Source: Chara braunii (taxonomy: Eukaryota; Streptophyta; Charophyceae; Charales; Characeae). From it: a stretch of 64,000 nt of DNA. Positions within the stretch are counted from its first letter, which is position 1; the number at the start of each line of letters is the position of its first letter. Shown here in pieces: positions 21,377-32,642 of the stretch. The DNA lies in the NCBI GenBank assembly GCA_003427395.1, contig BFEA01000198.1:1902675-1966674 (forward strand), given 5' to 3'. Position numbers and translations under genes: made by a program. The notes under the pieces were generated by a model. That model did not search any database. It had not been told where the DNA came from and worked only from the letters and a program-made list of their open reading frames with translations.

Positions 21377-23416
21377 CTACCGGCGGCTGCCTTTTGGCCC
21401 TTGAGCAGCCATTCGGGTCTCCCGATACTTAGGACAGTATTTGATGATATAGCCCGGGTCAACGCAGAAAATGCACTGACCCCGGTCCAATCGCTGTTGC
21501 CATAAACTCTGGTCCAGACCCAAAGTTTCCCAAGGCCTACCCTGGGGTAGCCCTGGGTGCCATCCGCCTACCCTATAGGGAGACCTGTTCCTAGGACGGT
21601 TTTGCGGGGGACCTTGACCCCTTTCTCTCGCTTGGTGGTTTCCTCCTTTGCCGCCAACCCCCCGATCGCCCTGAAACCGGCCCCCTGAGGCCCGACCCCC
21701 TTGGCCCTGGCCTCGTCCTCCTCCTTGCGGCCTCCCTCCAGCCGCGACAACAGCGTAAGTTCTCCCCTGACCCACACCGCTGTCCTCCTCCTCTAACCCC
21801 CACTCAATCTGGTCGTAGGGGATCTCATCCACACTACCCTCATCTAAAGTTAGGACAAGACTATNCTTAGTCTTCACTTGCCCNGAGATAGTGCGGCCCT
21901 TCCATTGCTTTCCCTTATCTAAGTCCTTGTGCCAGAATGTAGAAACTGACACCGACTTTGCTTCNAAGGCCACCACTTCACGGCTAAGNGAATCGTACGT
22001 GGTGGCAGGATCTTCGCTCTTGGCGAAGAAATGCCCACGGAAGGCTTCGGGCATCGCCCGATAGAAGAGGGCGACCAACTGGGTGTCTGTGACCCCGTGG
22101 TCAGGTACCGCCACTAACTCGTCCATGGTACTCTTAAGTGCCCTGGCGCTCTTCCACTTACGAGCGTGGATTGTCTGGAGCTTATCTGAGGCTTTGACAC
22201 TCCGAGCGACGTCTGCAAACCGCCCGCGCAGCAATTTCAGAAAATCAACGAGGGGGGTGAATGACGAGTATGCAACTGCATCATCATTGCAGTTGGCAGC
22301 ACGAACTAGGAACCTTGCGAAGCTGGCGGCCTCATCTCTAAGCGTGTGGATCGCAATTAGAACATGCTGATCCGGGGAGACCTGTTGCAAATGCGCATAG
22401 GTCTTGACATTGGCCTTCCAATTGTCAAAGTTTTCTTCCCGTTTTCCTCTGTAGGAATCAGGGAATTTGACTTTGACCGGCTCCCGGCGAGAACGTGCTT
22501 CCTCCTCCTTGGGAGCTGCCGCCTTGACGCCATCAATGGCGCTAGCACAAAACCGCTCGGTCTTGTCGAGGCGGTGGCCCACCTCGGCTCCTACAACTCC
22601 CACCAACTCACGAGCAAAGTCCCGAAATCCCAATCGTATCGAACGCACAGCTATATGCTGACTCCTACTGAAGTCATACTGCTCTGCCTGAATTCGCGCT
22701 AAGCGTGCGACGTTTCGGGCTTTGACCTCCATTTTCTTTGGGAGTTCAGCCTGGGCGACTAATTGCTCTTCTATCTTTTTTACCTCCTCCAATTCTTCCG
22801 CCGCATCTGCTGCCACGTCCACTCTCCTCTTCTTCTCCCTCATCATTGCCAGCTTCCATTCCATCCTCTTCTCATCTTCCATCGCCTGCGGCTTTATGAC
22901 ATCTTCTTCTGCGTCCCAAGCTCTCATAGCGGCCTCTTGATCATCCTTGGGGATATACATTGCCACCTCTTCTTCTTCACCCAGGGATAAGTTGGCGACC
23001 CATTCTGAAATCCGTTTTTCCATCTCATCATCTCTGCTGCCACTGTACTGCCCCCTCTTCCTTTGCAGTGGCGTTTCATCTTCCTCCTCTTCCTCCTCCA
23101 CCTCTTTCCGCTTCTCCTCTTCTTCTTTCTTTATTCTCTCTTTCTCTCTGGCCATCTCTTCCTCCATCTTCTTCAACTTGGCCACCTGCTCCTCCTGTAG
23201 GGCCTTCTTCTTGACCTCTTTCTTCTCCTTTCTTTCCCTCAGGACGGCGACCATCTGCTCCTCCTCCTCCTTCGTGTACGGCTTAGTGGAGGCACCACCC
23301 GGGGTATCTACTCTACACGTAAAGGTGTGCCAGAACCCCAGAGGAAAGAGGAGATGCCAGAGGGTCCCCCAGAGGGAGAACCCAACAAGCAACCCATATA
23401 TCGGATAGTCATCCAT
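21377..23416 (-). CDS. gag: Ty3/gypsy Gag with long charged N-terminal region
   Basis: An open frame of 679 codons without internal stops, though with four ambiguous bases at 21865-21989. Residues about 5-29 are hydrophobic (YGLLVGFSLWGTLWHLLFPL). Residues about 50-240 are Glu/Lys-rich and probably coiled coil. A retrotransposon gag domain follows at about 315-480 (FDNWKANVKTYAHLQ). A Gly/Arg-rich stretch comes next, then a CX2CX4YX4C knuckle at about 648-661 (CIFCVDPGYIIKYC). The usual His is Tyr, one transition away. Gag would assemble particles and bind element RNA; the altered knuckle may weaken binding. The long N-terminal part is more than most gypsy Gags carry. Frame 21377 ends 206 bases before the protease frame. 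Confidence 0.85.
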   Translation of the reverse strand: MDDYPIYGLLVGFSLWGTLWHLLFPLGFWHTFTCRVDTPGGASTKPYTKEEEEQMVAVLRERKEKKEVKKKALQEEQVAKLKKMEEEMAREKERIKKEEEEKRKEVEEEEEEDETPLQRKRGQYSGSRDDEMEKRISEWVANLSLGEEEEVAMYIPKDDQEAAMRAWDAEEDVIKPQAMEDEKRMEWKLAMMREKKRRVDVAADAAEELEEVKKIEEQLVAQAELPKKMEVKARNVARLARIQAEQYDFSRSQHIAVRSIRLGFRDFARELVGVVGAEVGHRLDKTERFCASAIDGVKAAAPKEEEARSRREPVKVKFPDSYRGKREENFDNWKANVKTYAHLQQVSPDQHVLIAIHTLRDEAASFARFLVRAANCNDDAVAYSSFTPLVDFLKLLRGRFADVARSVKASDKLQTIHARKWKSARALKSTMDELVAVPDHGVTDTQLVALFYRAMPEAFRGHFFAKSEDPATTYDXLSREVVAXEAKSVSVSTFWHKDLDKGKQWKGRTIXGQVKTKXSLVLTLDEGSVDEIPYDQIEWGLEEEDSGVGQGRTYAVVAAGGRPQGGGRGQGQGGRASGGRFQGDRGVGGKGGNHQARERGQGPPQNRPRNRSPYRVGGWHPGLPQGRPWETLGLDQSLWQQRLDRGQCIFCVDPGYIIKYCPKYRETRMAAQGPKGSRR

Positions 23417-24602
23417 CGTGGTGTCAGGTGCACGACAAGAGTCCCACTCCTCACCACTTAGACCTACCCAGACATTGACCCACCGACTGACTCTCTAAGG
23501 TCACTACTCAAAACTACTCTTAAGGCTGTCACTACTGAACCATCAGCTGATCTGGAGGCATTTAAGGAGATCCCCCAAACTCCGCAAGAATTCTTTAACG
23601 TCGCAGTCATGACGACGTGATCAGCGTGGTTCTGCCTGTGCTTTAAACCCACAACTCAGCCTTTCCGGCCTACTGTGCCACACCGAGCAGCCCGCCGGTT
23701 TGTACCGGTCCTTGGAGGGGTTCGTGTCCCCCGAGACATTCGAGTCGTCAGACACAGATCATCATCCTTACTAGGTCCGGTAGCGGGGTGGTTCAAACAG
23801 GCCCTCAACACTTAAAGATTGACTGGTGTATCAGTCCCAGTTGCCGTTCAAGCCCACTGTGCCCTACCAACCGTTTCCAGCCGGTCAGCACCGGTCCTTG
23901 GGAGGGTTAGGCCCCCCTGGAAAGTTGGATCAGCCACAACCTTAGCTCTCCAAGGTCAGACAAGGGTTTCGTCATCCAACCCTATCCTTCATCCACAGAG
24001 TACTAACACCTAGGACATAAGAGACTCAATGCAGAAAGAAGAGACAAACAGACTCAGACTCAGCAAGTACCGTAGGGTGAGTGCACATCCACAGGGTAAG
24101 GGGATAGGCTGAGGGCTCAGCAAGGTATTACCAACTCCAGCTTAGACAGGATCTTGGTCAGCAGCTCCGGTCAACGCCTTGGTCAACGCTGAGTCAGCGC
24201 GGACAACCCTCGGTCAACACTCGGTCAACCCCCTTGGTCAACGCCTGGTCGACCCTCTGGTCAACCCCAAGTTAACCCTCTGGTCAACCCTCTGGTCAAC
24301 GCCCGGTCAACCCTTCACCTCGGCTATGGCTGCCGGCACGTTCACCTTCGTCACCCTCGTCACTTCCTTCCCCTTCCTTCACCTTCTTCTTCCTCACTGT
24401 CTTTCTTCTTCTATCTTTTTTTTTTTTTTTTTTTTTTTTGTCACCCTTGGCTATGTTTGTCTTCTTCTTTGATATACTCCTTCCACACTTCTCTCTCTCT
24501 CCTCACTCTCTCCTTCTCTGTCCTCCCTCTCTCTCTCCTTCGGTGCCCTATGTTGATGCTCCGCAGCTATCGCCGCTGTCTTCCTTCTCCACCGGACTAC
24601 GT
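23417..24602 (-). other. 5' leader of the gypsy element, distal part
   Basis: The DNA between gag and the inserted giant element. No PBS or LTR is present here; these lie at 49537-50446, beyond the insertion. It holds the GGTCAA array (24169-24310) and pyrimidine-rich, poly(T) DNA at 24350-24440. Confidence 0.7.
24169..24310 (-). promoter_or_regulatory. array of nine TTGACC (W-box type) motifs
   Basis: GGTCAA occurs exactly at 24169, 24181, 24212, 24223, 24236, 24259, 24282, 24293 and 24305, with several one-base variants between. On the element's sense strand each reads TTGACC, the core bound by plant WRKY factors. The spacing is mostly near multiples of 11-12 bases, so it could also be just a degenerate 12-bp minisatellite. 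It lies in the transcribed leader, upstream of gag. Confidence 0.5.
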
Positions 24603-24603
24603 T

Positions 24604-24640
24604 GTCGGACCAAATACCCTTACAAGGGTATTTGGCCATG
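24604..24640 (+). other. terminal palindrome of the giant LTR
   Basis: CCAAATACCCTT at 24611-24622 pairs perfectly with AAGGGTATTTGG at 24625-24636 around a two-base AC. The homologous site at 6738-6763 keeps the pairing with different outer bases (GCG/CGC). Confidence 0.75.
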
Positions 24641-25904
24641 CTTTTGCATTCGACACGATGACGACGTCGGCTACCATGATGGAGCCAGTCAGGAATGGAA
24701 AGGGTGTGCACTATTTGGCGTGACACTGGAAATGAATTCCTCGGCCAATAAGGCCGGGGCGAATCGGCGAGAAAATTTCGAGAGTATGAGCACGCGTTAT
24801 TATGACGCGCGCTGTGACGGTTAGGATCAGTAGTAAGACCCCTCGACAGAAGAGGTTAAGGGGTTAGTTGAGTTAATGAAGTGTCCGGTAGGTCTACGAC
24901 ACGCACTGAGACTTGGTCTAGTGCCTGTCTATCTTCCGGTACCAGGTGTTCTAAAAATTTCGATCTTTGTCTTCCCCTACTCGGCCTCCGAGTCAAGTAC
25001 CGCCGTGTCTACCTCGATATGGTGAGATACCGACCCAACCGCTACTTGAATGTTGTCCGTCGCACTTAAGGTGTAGCGGACCTTTTTCTCGCCGCTTGGG
25101 TGTTTTAAGCCGCAACCTTTGAATGTAGCGGCCATAGCTAGGCACCGACCTGCTCGCCGCTAGAAAGTTTCCCCGCCGCAACCCTCGAAAGGACGCGGCC
25201 ACAACTAAGTACCGGCCTTCAGGCCTAACGGTCCACCAAGTGTCCTTGGGGGCGCGCACACACTCAAGCCGGCGAGCACACAGGCAGACGCGCGGACCAA
25301 CAAGCGTGCACGCACGCACAGGCTAAAACGGGCTCAGGCCGCTGGTTGGACTGAGCCCCGTTACTATATACATAGTAAAGCTGCTCCCCTTCTACCCGAA
25401 GTGGGAGCTAGCTCCGTAGGTTCAAGTGCAAGCTATCATGCGACAGACTCAAGGATCGAATTTGCCCGACCCCTGAGCTAGCTCCTTTTGGCAAGGAGCT
25501 TAGTCACTCTTTACCCTGCATTGAGAAGCCTGGGACGCGAACCCGCGACCTACGGATTAGGAAGTAGTTGTTGTTAGTAGGTTAGTTGGATCTGAACCTC
25601 TGCTGTAACGTGGCCCGCCACTTGGCAGGCTAAGAATGTTAGTAGTTAGATTCTGTGTTTTTCTTTTATTTTTTTAGTTATAGTTAAATTCTTATTTTTA
25701 TTTACTTTCATTTATTTATTTATTTATTTTTGTTTGGGTTGTCTTTTCTCCATTTCTAGTACCTCACGAGATGCATCCGCTTCGATGAATCCGCGGTAAA
25801 AACCGTGAGAAGGTTCATTCCCATAGAAGTTGGTGATACGGGGCCTAAAACTTGGCCCGCTCGACACTAGCCCGCATGATCTGGAGAATNGTGAGATGTA
25901 GCAA

Positions 25905-26420
25905 GAGAGCAGGGGGGCGATTGCGATATGGAGGAAGGAGAGAAAGCGTAGGGAGGAGGTGCGCAAAACAAGAGAGGAACGCGCAGTAAGAGGCAAAAGG
26001 GCAGTAGCACAGGCGGGGAGGTTTGCGCAGGCAAAGCGAAGGGATGGAGATGGCCGCGCGAAGTAAGGGGAGAGAGAAAGCAGAGCAACAAGGATTGCAT
26101 GCGAGAGTGCGCACGTGGACAGAGGACGAGGCAGCGCAGGGGAAAAAAAAGAGAAACGCGCAAGGAGGAAGCTCGCTACCTCGAAGAATAGGCGGAGGGG
26201 GACTCTGAACGGAACCAAGAAGGAAGACTGCGCAGAGGAGCGGGCGCGCAGGAAGATAGCGCACGGGTAGAAGAAAAAAAAAAAGAGCGCGGAGGTAGGA
26301 GGAAGACCGCGCATGGGAAAGAAGAAGAAGAAGAAGGAGGAGGAGGAGGAGGAGAGAAGAAGAAGGAGAAGGAGGAGGAGAGAAGAAGTAGGAGGAGGAA
26401 AAGGGAAAGCTTACCTGACC
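25905..26420. repeat. purine-rich tract in giant LTR
   Basis: Strong A+G bias on the plus strand, grading into AGGAGGAGG-type simple repeats at 26325-26400. The direct-repeat copy is at 41945-42440. Pyrimidine-strand open frames here are composition artefacts. Confidence 0.6.
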
Positions 26421-28479
26421 AGACGGACGATGACGGCGGCTCCGACGACAACAATGACGACGACGAGGAAGCGAGACAAAAGAATGGGTAGGTCTCCTTC
26501 CTCGCGACCGATCCCGGTGCTTCCCTCGATAAGATTAGCAAAATAAATAAATGAATAAATAAATAAATAAATAAATAAATAATATAGAATGAATATATCC
26601 CTACAAGATGAGGATATACACTACCACATTTGTGTATGTATGAGTGTGTGAGTGACGCATGTCCCGTAGGACGATACGCAGGGAGCCGAGGATTCACTAT
26701 GTGATGAAAACGACTGAAATGGACAATGCGAGGACAGCGTAGCATCAACAAGCAATGTACATTCCGAATACATACAAGATGGCACAAAACGGTGCAGTGG
26801 AAGACTTAGAGAGAAGATCTGATCTGGTCTGGACTGACCCGACATCCATCGCACATCACACAGGGGAGAGAGGGAGGAGGGACCACAACCATGGAAGAAA
26901 NNTCCCTTCCTCGCGCACATACAAGGGGAGATACCACGGATGAGAGATGGGGGAGGGACGAGACAGAGAGGAGGGAGGCAAGGGAGTAGACCAAAATCGC
27001 AATAGCGAATAGTCCCTTGCCGAGTGTGCAATCAATGCCTGTCCCANAAATGTCGAATCAGATCCTGGGCGATGCGCCCAACACGAAATCTGCCTGAATC
27101 CCTACTGATAACCTCTCACACTCTCAGATTCGAAGAAGAAAGATGAGAAAGAAGAGGAGGGAAGAGAAAGAGAGAGAGAGAGAGAGAAAGAGAGAGAGTT
27201 CTGCTTCTTCTTCTTCCCCGATTCGGTCTGCCGTATCTGTCTCTTCTTCTTCCCCGTTGAGTCAGGTCTGTGTACTTCAGTCTTCCGCTGCATTATCATT
27301 GTTGTTTCTCTTATGATGATCCTTGGTTCCTGCGTCATGCCTATCTGGTAGAAATAGGCCTGTAACACTGGCTGATAGTTCATGCGTACTGGTCATGGCA
27401 GTGCCTCTGCTCTATATGGCTTGTGCATCAATTCATTCACTGCTCGAGTTGTGTATGGCTTGTGCTGACCTTCAATCACTGCCTGCGCATTGACTTGGAG
27501 GCAGCGCTCTACATCAGAGGAGAATGCCAACCGTCCATAGCAGCGCTGAGAGGGAGAGAGAGAGAGAAAAAAAAAAAAAAAAGGGGGGGACTAAGCCAAG
27601 CTGTCCATTATATGACTCTGACAGATGTTGCTTCGTTTGTTCTTTGCCTTTTGCCTTCCTAGAAATGTTCTGAGCTTTGCGTCCGGCATTATGGCCCTCG
27701 TGTCAATCCTACTCCCGAACAAGTCCCCACCCGAAGAGCAACCGCCAGAGCAGATTGAATGCTGATTGTTTCATTCATACAATGCTAAACTTGCTTAACG
27801 TCAGTAGCACTCCTATAATCGGAGGCGCTTTTCATCAACTTCCCGGGCCAATCGTCAATGATATCATCCGACCCCACCAAACTGAGACTCACCCGCACGC
27901 GCTTGCACTTGCACACACAGCGTCCAAACTCAACAACAAAACACAGGGCATACTTGCAAGATCGTGTGATCACAAACATATCCAGAGAACACAGTAAACA
28001 AAGTCTGATTGTGAATCTACGGTGGTTCTCGGGTACACGTGGCATACTGTGTGTTGGGATCGAGGTTGTGAGTGATGCTACAGACGTACGTGGTGCTTGA
28101 CGCGACGGCATGGTCCGAGATCTGATCAAACTTCGGGAAAGCTGTTGACAACATCATTGGCATTGTAGTTGTAGGCTAAATAGGATCTGCCACTTGTAGT
28201 CTGGGCGTCGAGCGCCAAAATAGGGAGTTCGACATTGGTTTGTGGTTGATGATGGTGGGACTATATCAGCATTGTCACTTTTAAGCTCGCACTGCATTCT
28301 TATTTGGTGAAACTTGTGTCGCAATTCTGCTTTTGGTTCGAGGTCAAGACTATATAGACTCAAGTGTATGATGCTTATGGATTGCTGAAGTTCGTTGTTG
28401 CTCGTCCTCCTTGCACAAGACAGTTAGACAGACAAAATACAAACTTGCAACAGACAGACATACATACTAAAAGACAGAC

Positions 28480-29910
28480 AGATGGACTGTGACACACGGT
28501 CAGACAATGACATACGCAGTCACACACACAGTCATACTGTGACATACTCACAAACACAGCAAAACGCTCGTTTCACACTAATGGATACATAGTCACATGG
28601 TGCATTGCGACGCACATGTATGGTGTGACACACGCACAAAATACCGTGACAGTCACACAGTCACACGCACAGGGGTCACAATGACGCACAGATAATGTGA
28701 CGGTCACAAACAGACAGTGCACTGTGACAACAAACACACGGGCGCTGTGACACACAGATACACAGTCACGCAGGTACACAAACAGCAACACAGTGAAAAC
28801 ACACAGTGGAACGCAGTGCACAGTGTGAAATGCACAGTGAAACACACAGGTGTAGAGCGACACAGAGACTGTGATATACACAGTCGCGGTGACACACACA
28901 CGCAACAGAAATACACAGTCACTCAGTGACACATACACGGTGACACAGTCACAATGTGACATGCACGGGGACACACAGTCACAGTGTGACACGCACACGG
29001 ACACTATGATACACACACACGGATACACGGTGACCCGTACAAAGCGTTACAGTGCACAGAGACATAGTGTGCGGTGACATTCAACGCACAGTGAAAACAC
29101 TCAGTGACAACGCAGAGCACTGTCACTTACACATTCACACACTGCGTCCTCCGGGGCCACTGCAGACCTCCTTGCACAAGTCACTGTGACAACGCTTCCG
29201 CATGGCTCCCGCAAGAATGAATGAATGACTGTGCGCGGCCTCTTGATTTATACTTTGTGACTCGTCGGTCGGCCCCTTTGTCCCTGCCCCATGGTGCAAC
29301 CAGTCCCAGGCGGTACTTGCAGGTCTGGGCCGGACTGACTGGACTAGGACTGCTGACTCTGCAAGATGGAACGCACACATACCTTGTGACAACACACAGA
29401 CGGACCTACAGTGAAAACAGGCACGGTGACACATAAATGCGCAGACAACAATGCACNGTGNCACTTAGAATACACCGTGACACTCATANAGGCATAGTGA
29501 CGTACCCAGTGNGACACGGATCGTGGCATACACAGCAAGATACAGGCTGTGACATACACAATAACAAANACCGTNACACACACAACAGACTGTGACATAT
29601 ATGGGGATGCATACACACGGACACGCTGCGACAGTCACACAGTCACAAAGTGACACATACACAAGACNNGGTCACGNTGATACGAACGCTGTGACACACA
29701 TTGTGACACACACACCACAGACATGCAATCACATAGTGACATATACACAAGTGATACACAGGCGTACGGCAAAACACGTACAGTCANGCAGTGACAGTCA
29801 CACGGTAAGACATACACGGTGACAGTCACCCAGTACCATGCATAGTGACNTACGAACGCACGNACACCGTGTCACATNTACCGTGACACANACACACTCA
29901 NGGTCTTCAT
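28480..29910. repeat. TGTGAC/GTCACA cryptic repeat tract
   Basis: About 1.4 kb made almost only of the words TGTGAC, GTCACA, CACACA and CACGGTGACA in irregular order, without a fixed period. It is interrupted at 29150-29360 by a segment resembling the gypsy LTR. The copy in the 3' LTR is at 44520-45950. Confidence 0.8.
29162..29358 (-). repeat. segment related to gypsy LTR
   Basis: GCAGACCTCCTTGCACAAG, then TTCCGCATGGCT, GAATGAATGAATG, CTCTTGATTTATACTT and CAGTCCCAG in the same order and spacing as 17278-17440. Divergence is clearly greater than between the two gypsy LTRs. The other giant LTR has the same segment at 45209-45405, so it was acquired before the LTRs were copied. Confidence 0.7.
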
Positions 29911-30949
29911 CACTGGTGACGTTATGTACACTGGTCTTTTGAGGTTAGAGTGAACCTGTTNTGAGATTGTGGTTGTNGAAGGAATAGNCAAATAATAAAG
30001 GTTGAGTACGAGGCGCCAGTCTCNAGATAGAGAGGAGCGACCNTGGATACCGTGTTAGAGTAGGCCTGAAGGCTTGAACGTTGGCTTATCACTTCATTAT
30101 ATTGCTCTATGTTGATGGATTCTCAGCGCTATGCTGCTCGCTGATTGTATACGGCTACCCAGAACATCTGACTGATCTCGTAACTTGGGTTTATATCGTT
30201 CACGCTTGTATTTCTTGAAAACTATTATTATTATTATTATTATTTGTGCCATTATTATTGTTATTATTATTATTATTATTTTATTTATTATCGCTTGATT
30301 ATTTCTGTTATTGGTATCACTAGACATCATACAAGGCAGGAGATGAAAAGAAAAGTACGGGGCATTGGGGAGGAGGGAGACGCCATCACGTGTGATGATG
30401 CCCAACCCCTCCATCATCCTCCGTACTATCTTTGTTTGGTCCTCTCAGATGCCTGCCTCCTCGATCTAATTGTTCGGCAACATGATTCCCATTGATTTCA
30501 GCTTAACCTAAGGACTAACAATGGATTGCATAGATCACACATGATCAGTGGCAGGGCGATTGCGGGAGCTCTGCCGGAGTTCAGGTGGAACTCTGGAGGC
30601 AGGGAACCGTGAGGTACGCACACTCCAACTGAAATCCTAAGCCCTAANCCCTGAGTCTATAACTTTTAGATAGTTACCTATGACTATGTTAGTAAAGGGA
30701 GTATGTCGAGTCAGGGATTCTTCAGGGCTAAACCAGAGGGGCAAAAAGACAAATAGTAATGCTTGAATAAGGGAGGAGAAGTATGATTTGTCTGGGGTAT
30801 GTCTAATTGATGATTGGTGAATGCAGCGAAAACAAAAAGTGTTGAGTTGATTGTCTCGGTATGTGAATGTTTCCTTTGAGATGTGATGGACAGGGAGAGG
30901 GTGTACTCCTAACAATATTCNCTCGCTTATGGGTCACACGAAACCTGCC

Positions 30950-31069
30950 TTATCAGTGACTGGTCGCATGATAAGAGTAGCAGGGTCTATGAAACCTGCC
31001 TTATCAACGACTAGCCAGTGATAAGAGTAGCGAGGCTCCTTGAAAAAGGTCCTACCTTACCTCCGATGG
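30950..31069 (+). repeat. start of hairpin minisatellite, cut by the gap
   Basis: Two units (ACCTGCCTTATCARYGACTA ... GTGATAAGAGTAGC) precede the N run. The intact array is in the 3' LTR at 46990-47620. Confidence 0.8.
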
Positions 31070-31914
31070 NNNNNNNNNNNNNNNNNNNNNNNNNNNNNNN
31101 NNNNNNNNNNNNNNNNNNNNNNNNNNNNNNNNNNNNNNNNNNNNNNNNNNNNNNNNNNNNNNNNNNNNNNNNNNNNNNNNNNNNNNNNNNNNNNNNNNNN
31201 NNNNNNNNNNNNNNNNNNNNNNNNNNNNNNNNNNNNNNNNNNNNNNNNNNNNNNNNNNNNNNNNNNNNNNNNNNNNNNNNNNNNNNNNNNNNNNNNNNNN
31301 NNNNNNNNNNNNNNNNNNNNNNNNNNNNNNNNNNNNNNNNNNNNNNNNNNNNNNNNNNNNNNNNNNNNNNNNNNNNNNNNNNNNNNNNNNNNNNNNNNNN
31401 NNNNNNNNNNNNNNNNNNNNNNNNNNNNNNNNNNNNNNNNNNNNNNNNNNNNNNNNNNNNNNNNNNNNNNNNNNNNNNNNNNNNNNNNNNNNNNNNNNNN
31501 NNNNNNNNNNNNNNNNNNNNNNNNNNNNNNNNNNNNNNNNNNNNNNNNNNNNNNNNNNNNNNNNNNNNNNNNNNNNNNNNNNNNNNNNNNNNNNNNNNNN
31601 NNNNNNNNNNNNNNNNNNNNNNNNNNNNNNNNNNNNNNNNNNNNNNNNNNNNNNNNNNNNNNNNNNNNNNNNNNNNNNNNNNNNNNNNNNNNNNNNNNNN
31701 NNNNNNNNNNNNNNNNNNNNNNNNNNNNNNNNNNNNNNNNNNNNNNNNNNNNNNNNNNNNNNNNNNNNNNNNNNNNNNNNNNNNNNNNNNNNNNNNNNNN
31801 NNNNNNNNNNNNNNNNNNNNNNNNNNNNNNNNNNNNNNNNNNNNNNNNNNNNNNNNNNNNNNNNNNNNNNNNNNNNNNNNNNNNNNNNNNNNNNNNNNNN
31901 NNNNNNNNNNNNNN
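31070..31914. other. assembly gap within the minisatellite
   Basis: 845 N. The sequences on both sides match 47117-47130 and 47723 onward in the 3' LTR, where about 590 bases of minisatellite lie between. The gap is therefore the same array. Confidence 0.95.
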
Positions 31915-32604
31915 CATACCGTCGCTAACTTTTCTCCGCGATCTGCATCGTTCAGTCCTAACTAATTATCTTTGATTCTACTGGAAGGGTAAAGTGAGAT
32001 CTTGACTCAGAGAGGCCTATCACCCTTTGAACTTATGATTTGAACTCTATCACATGCTTCTAGGGCCCAAAGAGAGGACGCTGAGATTCGTTCGGACCAT
32101 GTTGTGTCTACAGGTTCATCACTCTTAGAGAGGACTACGGAAGAAGTTCGTAAGAAACTGCAATTTTGTTATCTCTTGATAACAGGGCGGTAGAACTCCG
32201 ACTCAACTTCCACCATGGCTTGATACCCACTCCTAAGACAAGACCTAAGAAGGAAACAAATAAATCTTCCCCCTGTCTCTATGCCTAAAATTGTCCAAGT
32301 CACACTCGGAGGTCTTTGAAAATGTGAAGGGTTGGGGTAAAAGGAATTAGGTTTTGGAAGGAATGTCGTCTTCAAGGTTTTGGGGCGTGAATGACTTGCT
32401 ATGAATGGGTTAAAGGTTGACGCTTGTAGCGCATTCTGTGTCTGCATCTGTATGTGTGTATATGATTTTCTTTCATCTGCACAGGTGTTGGACATTGTGC
32501 TGTCTTCTGGATTAAGGATCACTTGAGATAATTGGACAACGGGCACAACAATTGTGAAAGTGAGGTCCACCGCTCATTCAGCTACCCTTGATATTACATA
32601 CATA

Positions 32605-32638
<34 letters not shown>

Positions 32639-32642
<4 letters not shown>

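Noticed and set aside
22947-23408. Plus-strand Ser-rich frame of 153 codons
   Set aside because: Shadow of the Glu/Lys-rich coiled coil of gag on the other strand.
25530-25575. tRNA-like T-arm (complement of GGGACGCGAACCCGCGACC) that could be a PBS or tRNA
   Set aside because: No acceptor stem or D-arm in place, no TGG at an LTR end; the real PBS is at 33207.
25724-26787. Minus-strand frames up to 203 codons rich in Ser/Leu/Phe
   Set aside because: They are the complement of a purine-rich low-complexity tract; also present unchanged in the other LTR at 41764-42816.
28573-29028. Cys/Val/Thr-rich 151-codon frame
   Set aside because: Produced by TGTGAC/GTCACA words; frames stay open on both strands because the words lack stops.
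28480-29910. CRISPR-like array
   Set aside because: No fixed repeat or spacer length, eukaryotic context.
31018-31975. Long open frames of about 300 codons
   Set aside because: They consist almost entirely of N from the assembly gap.
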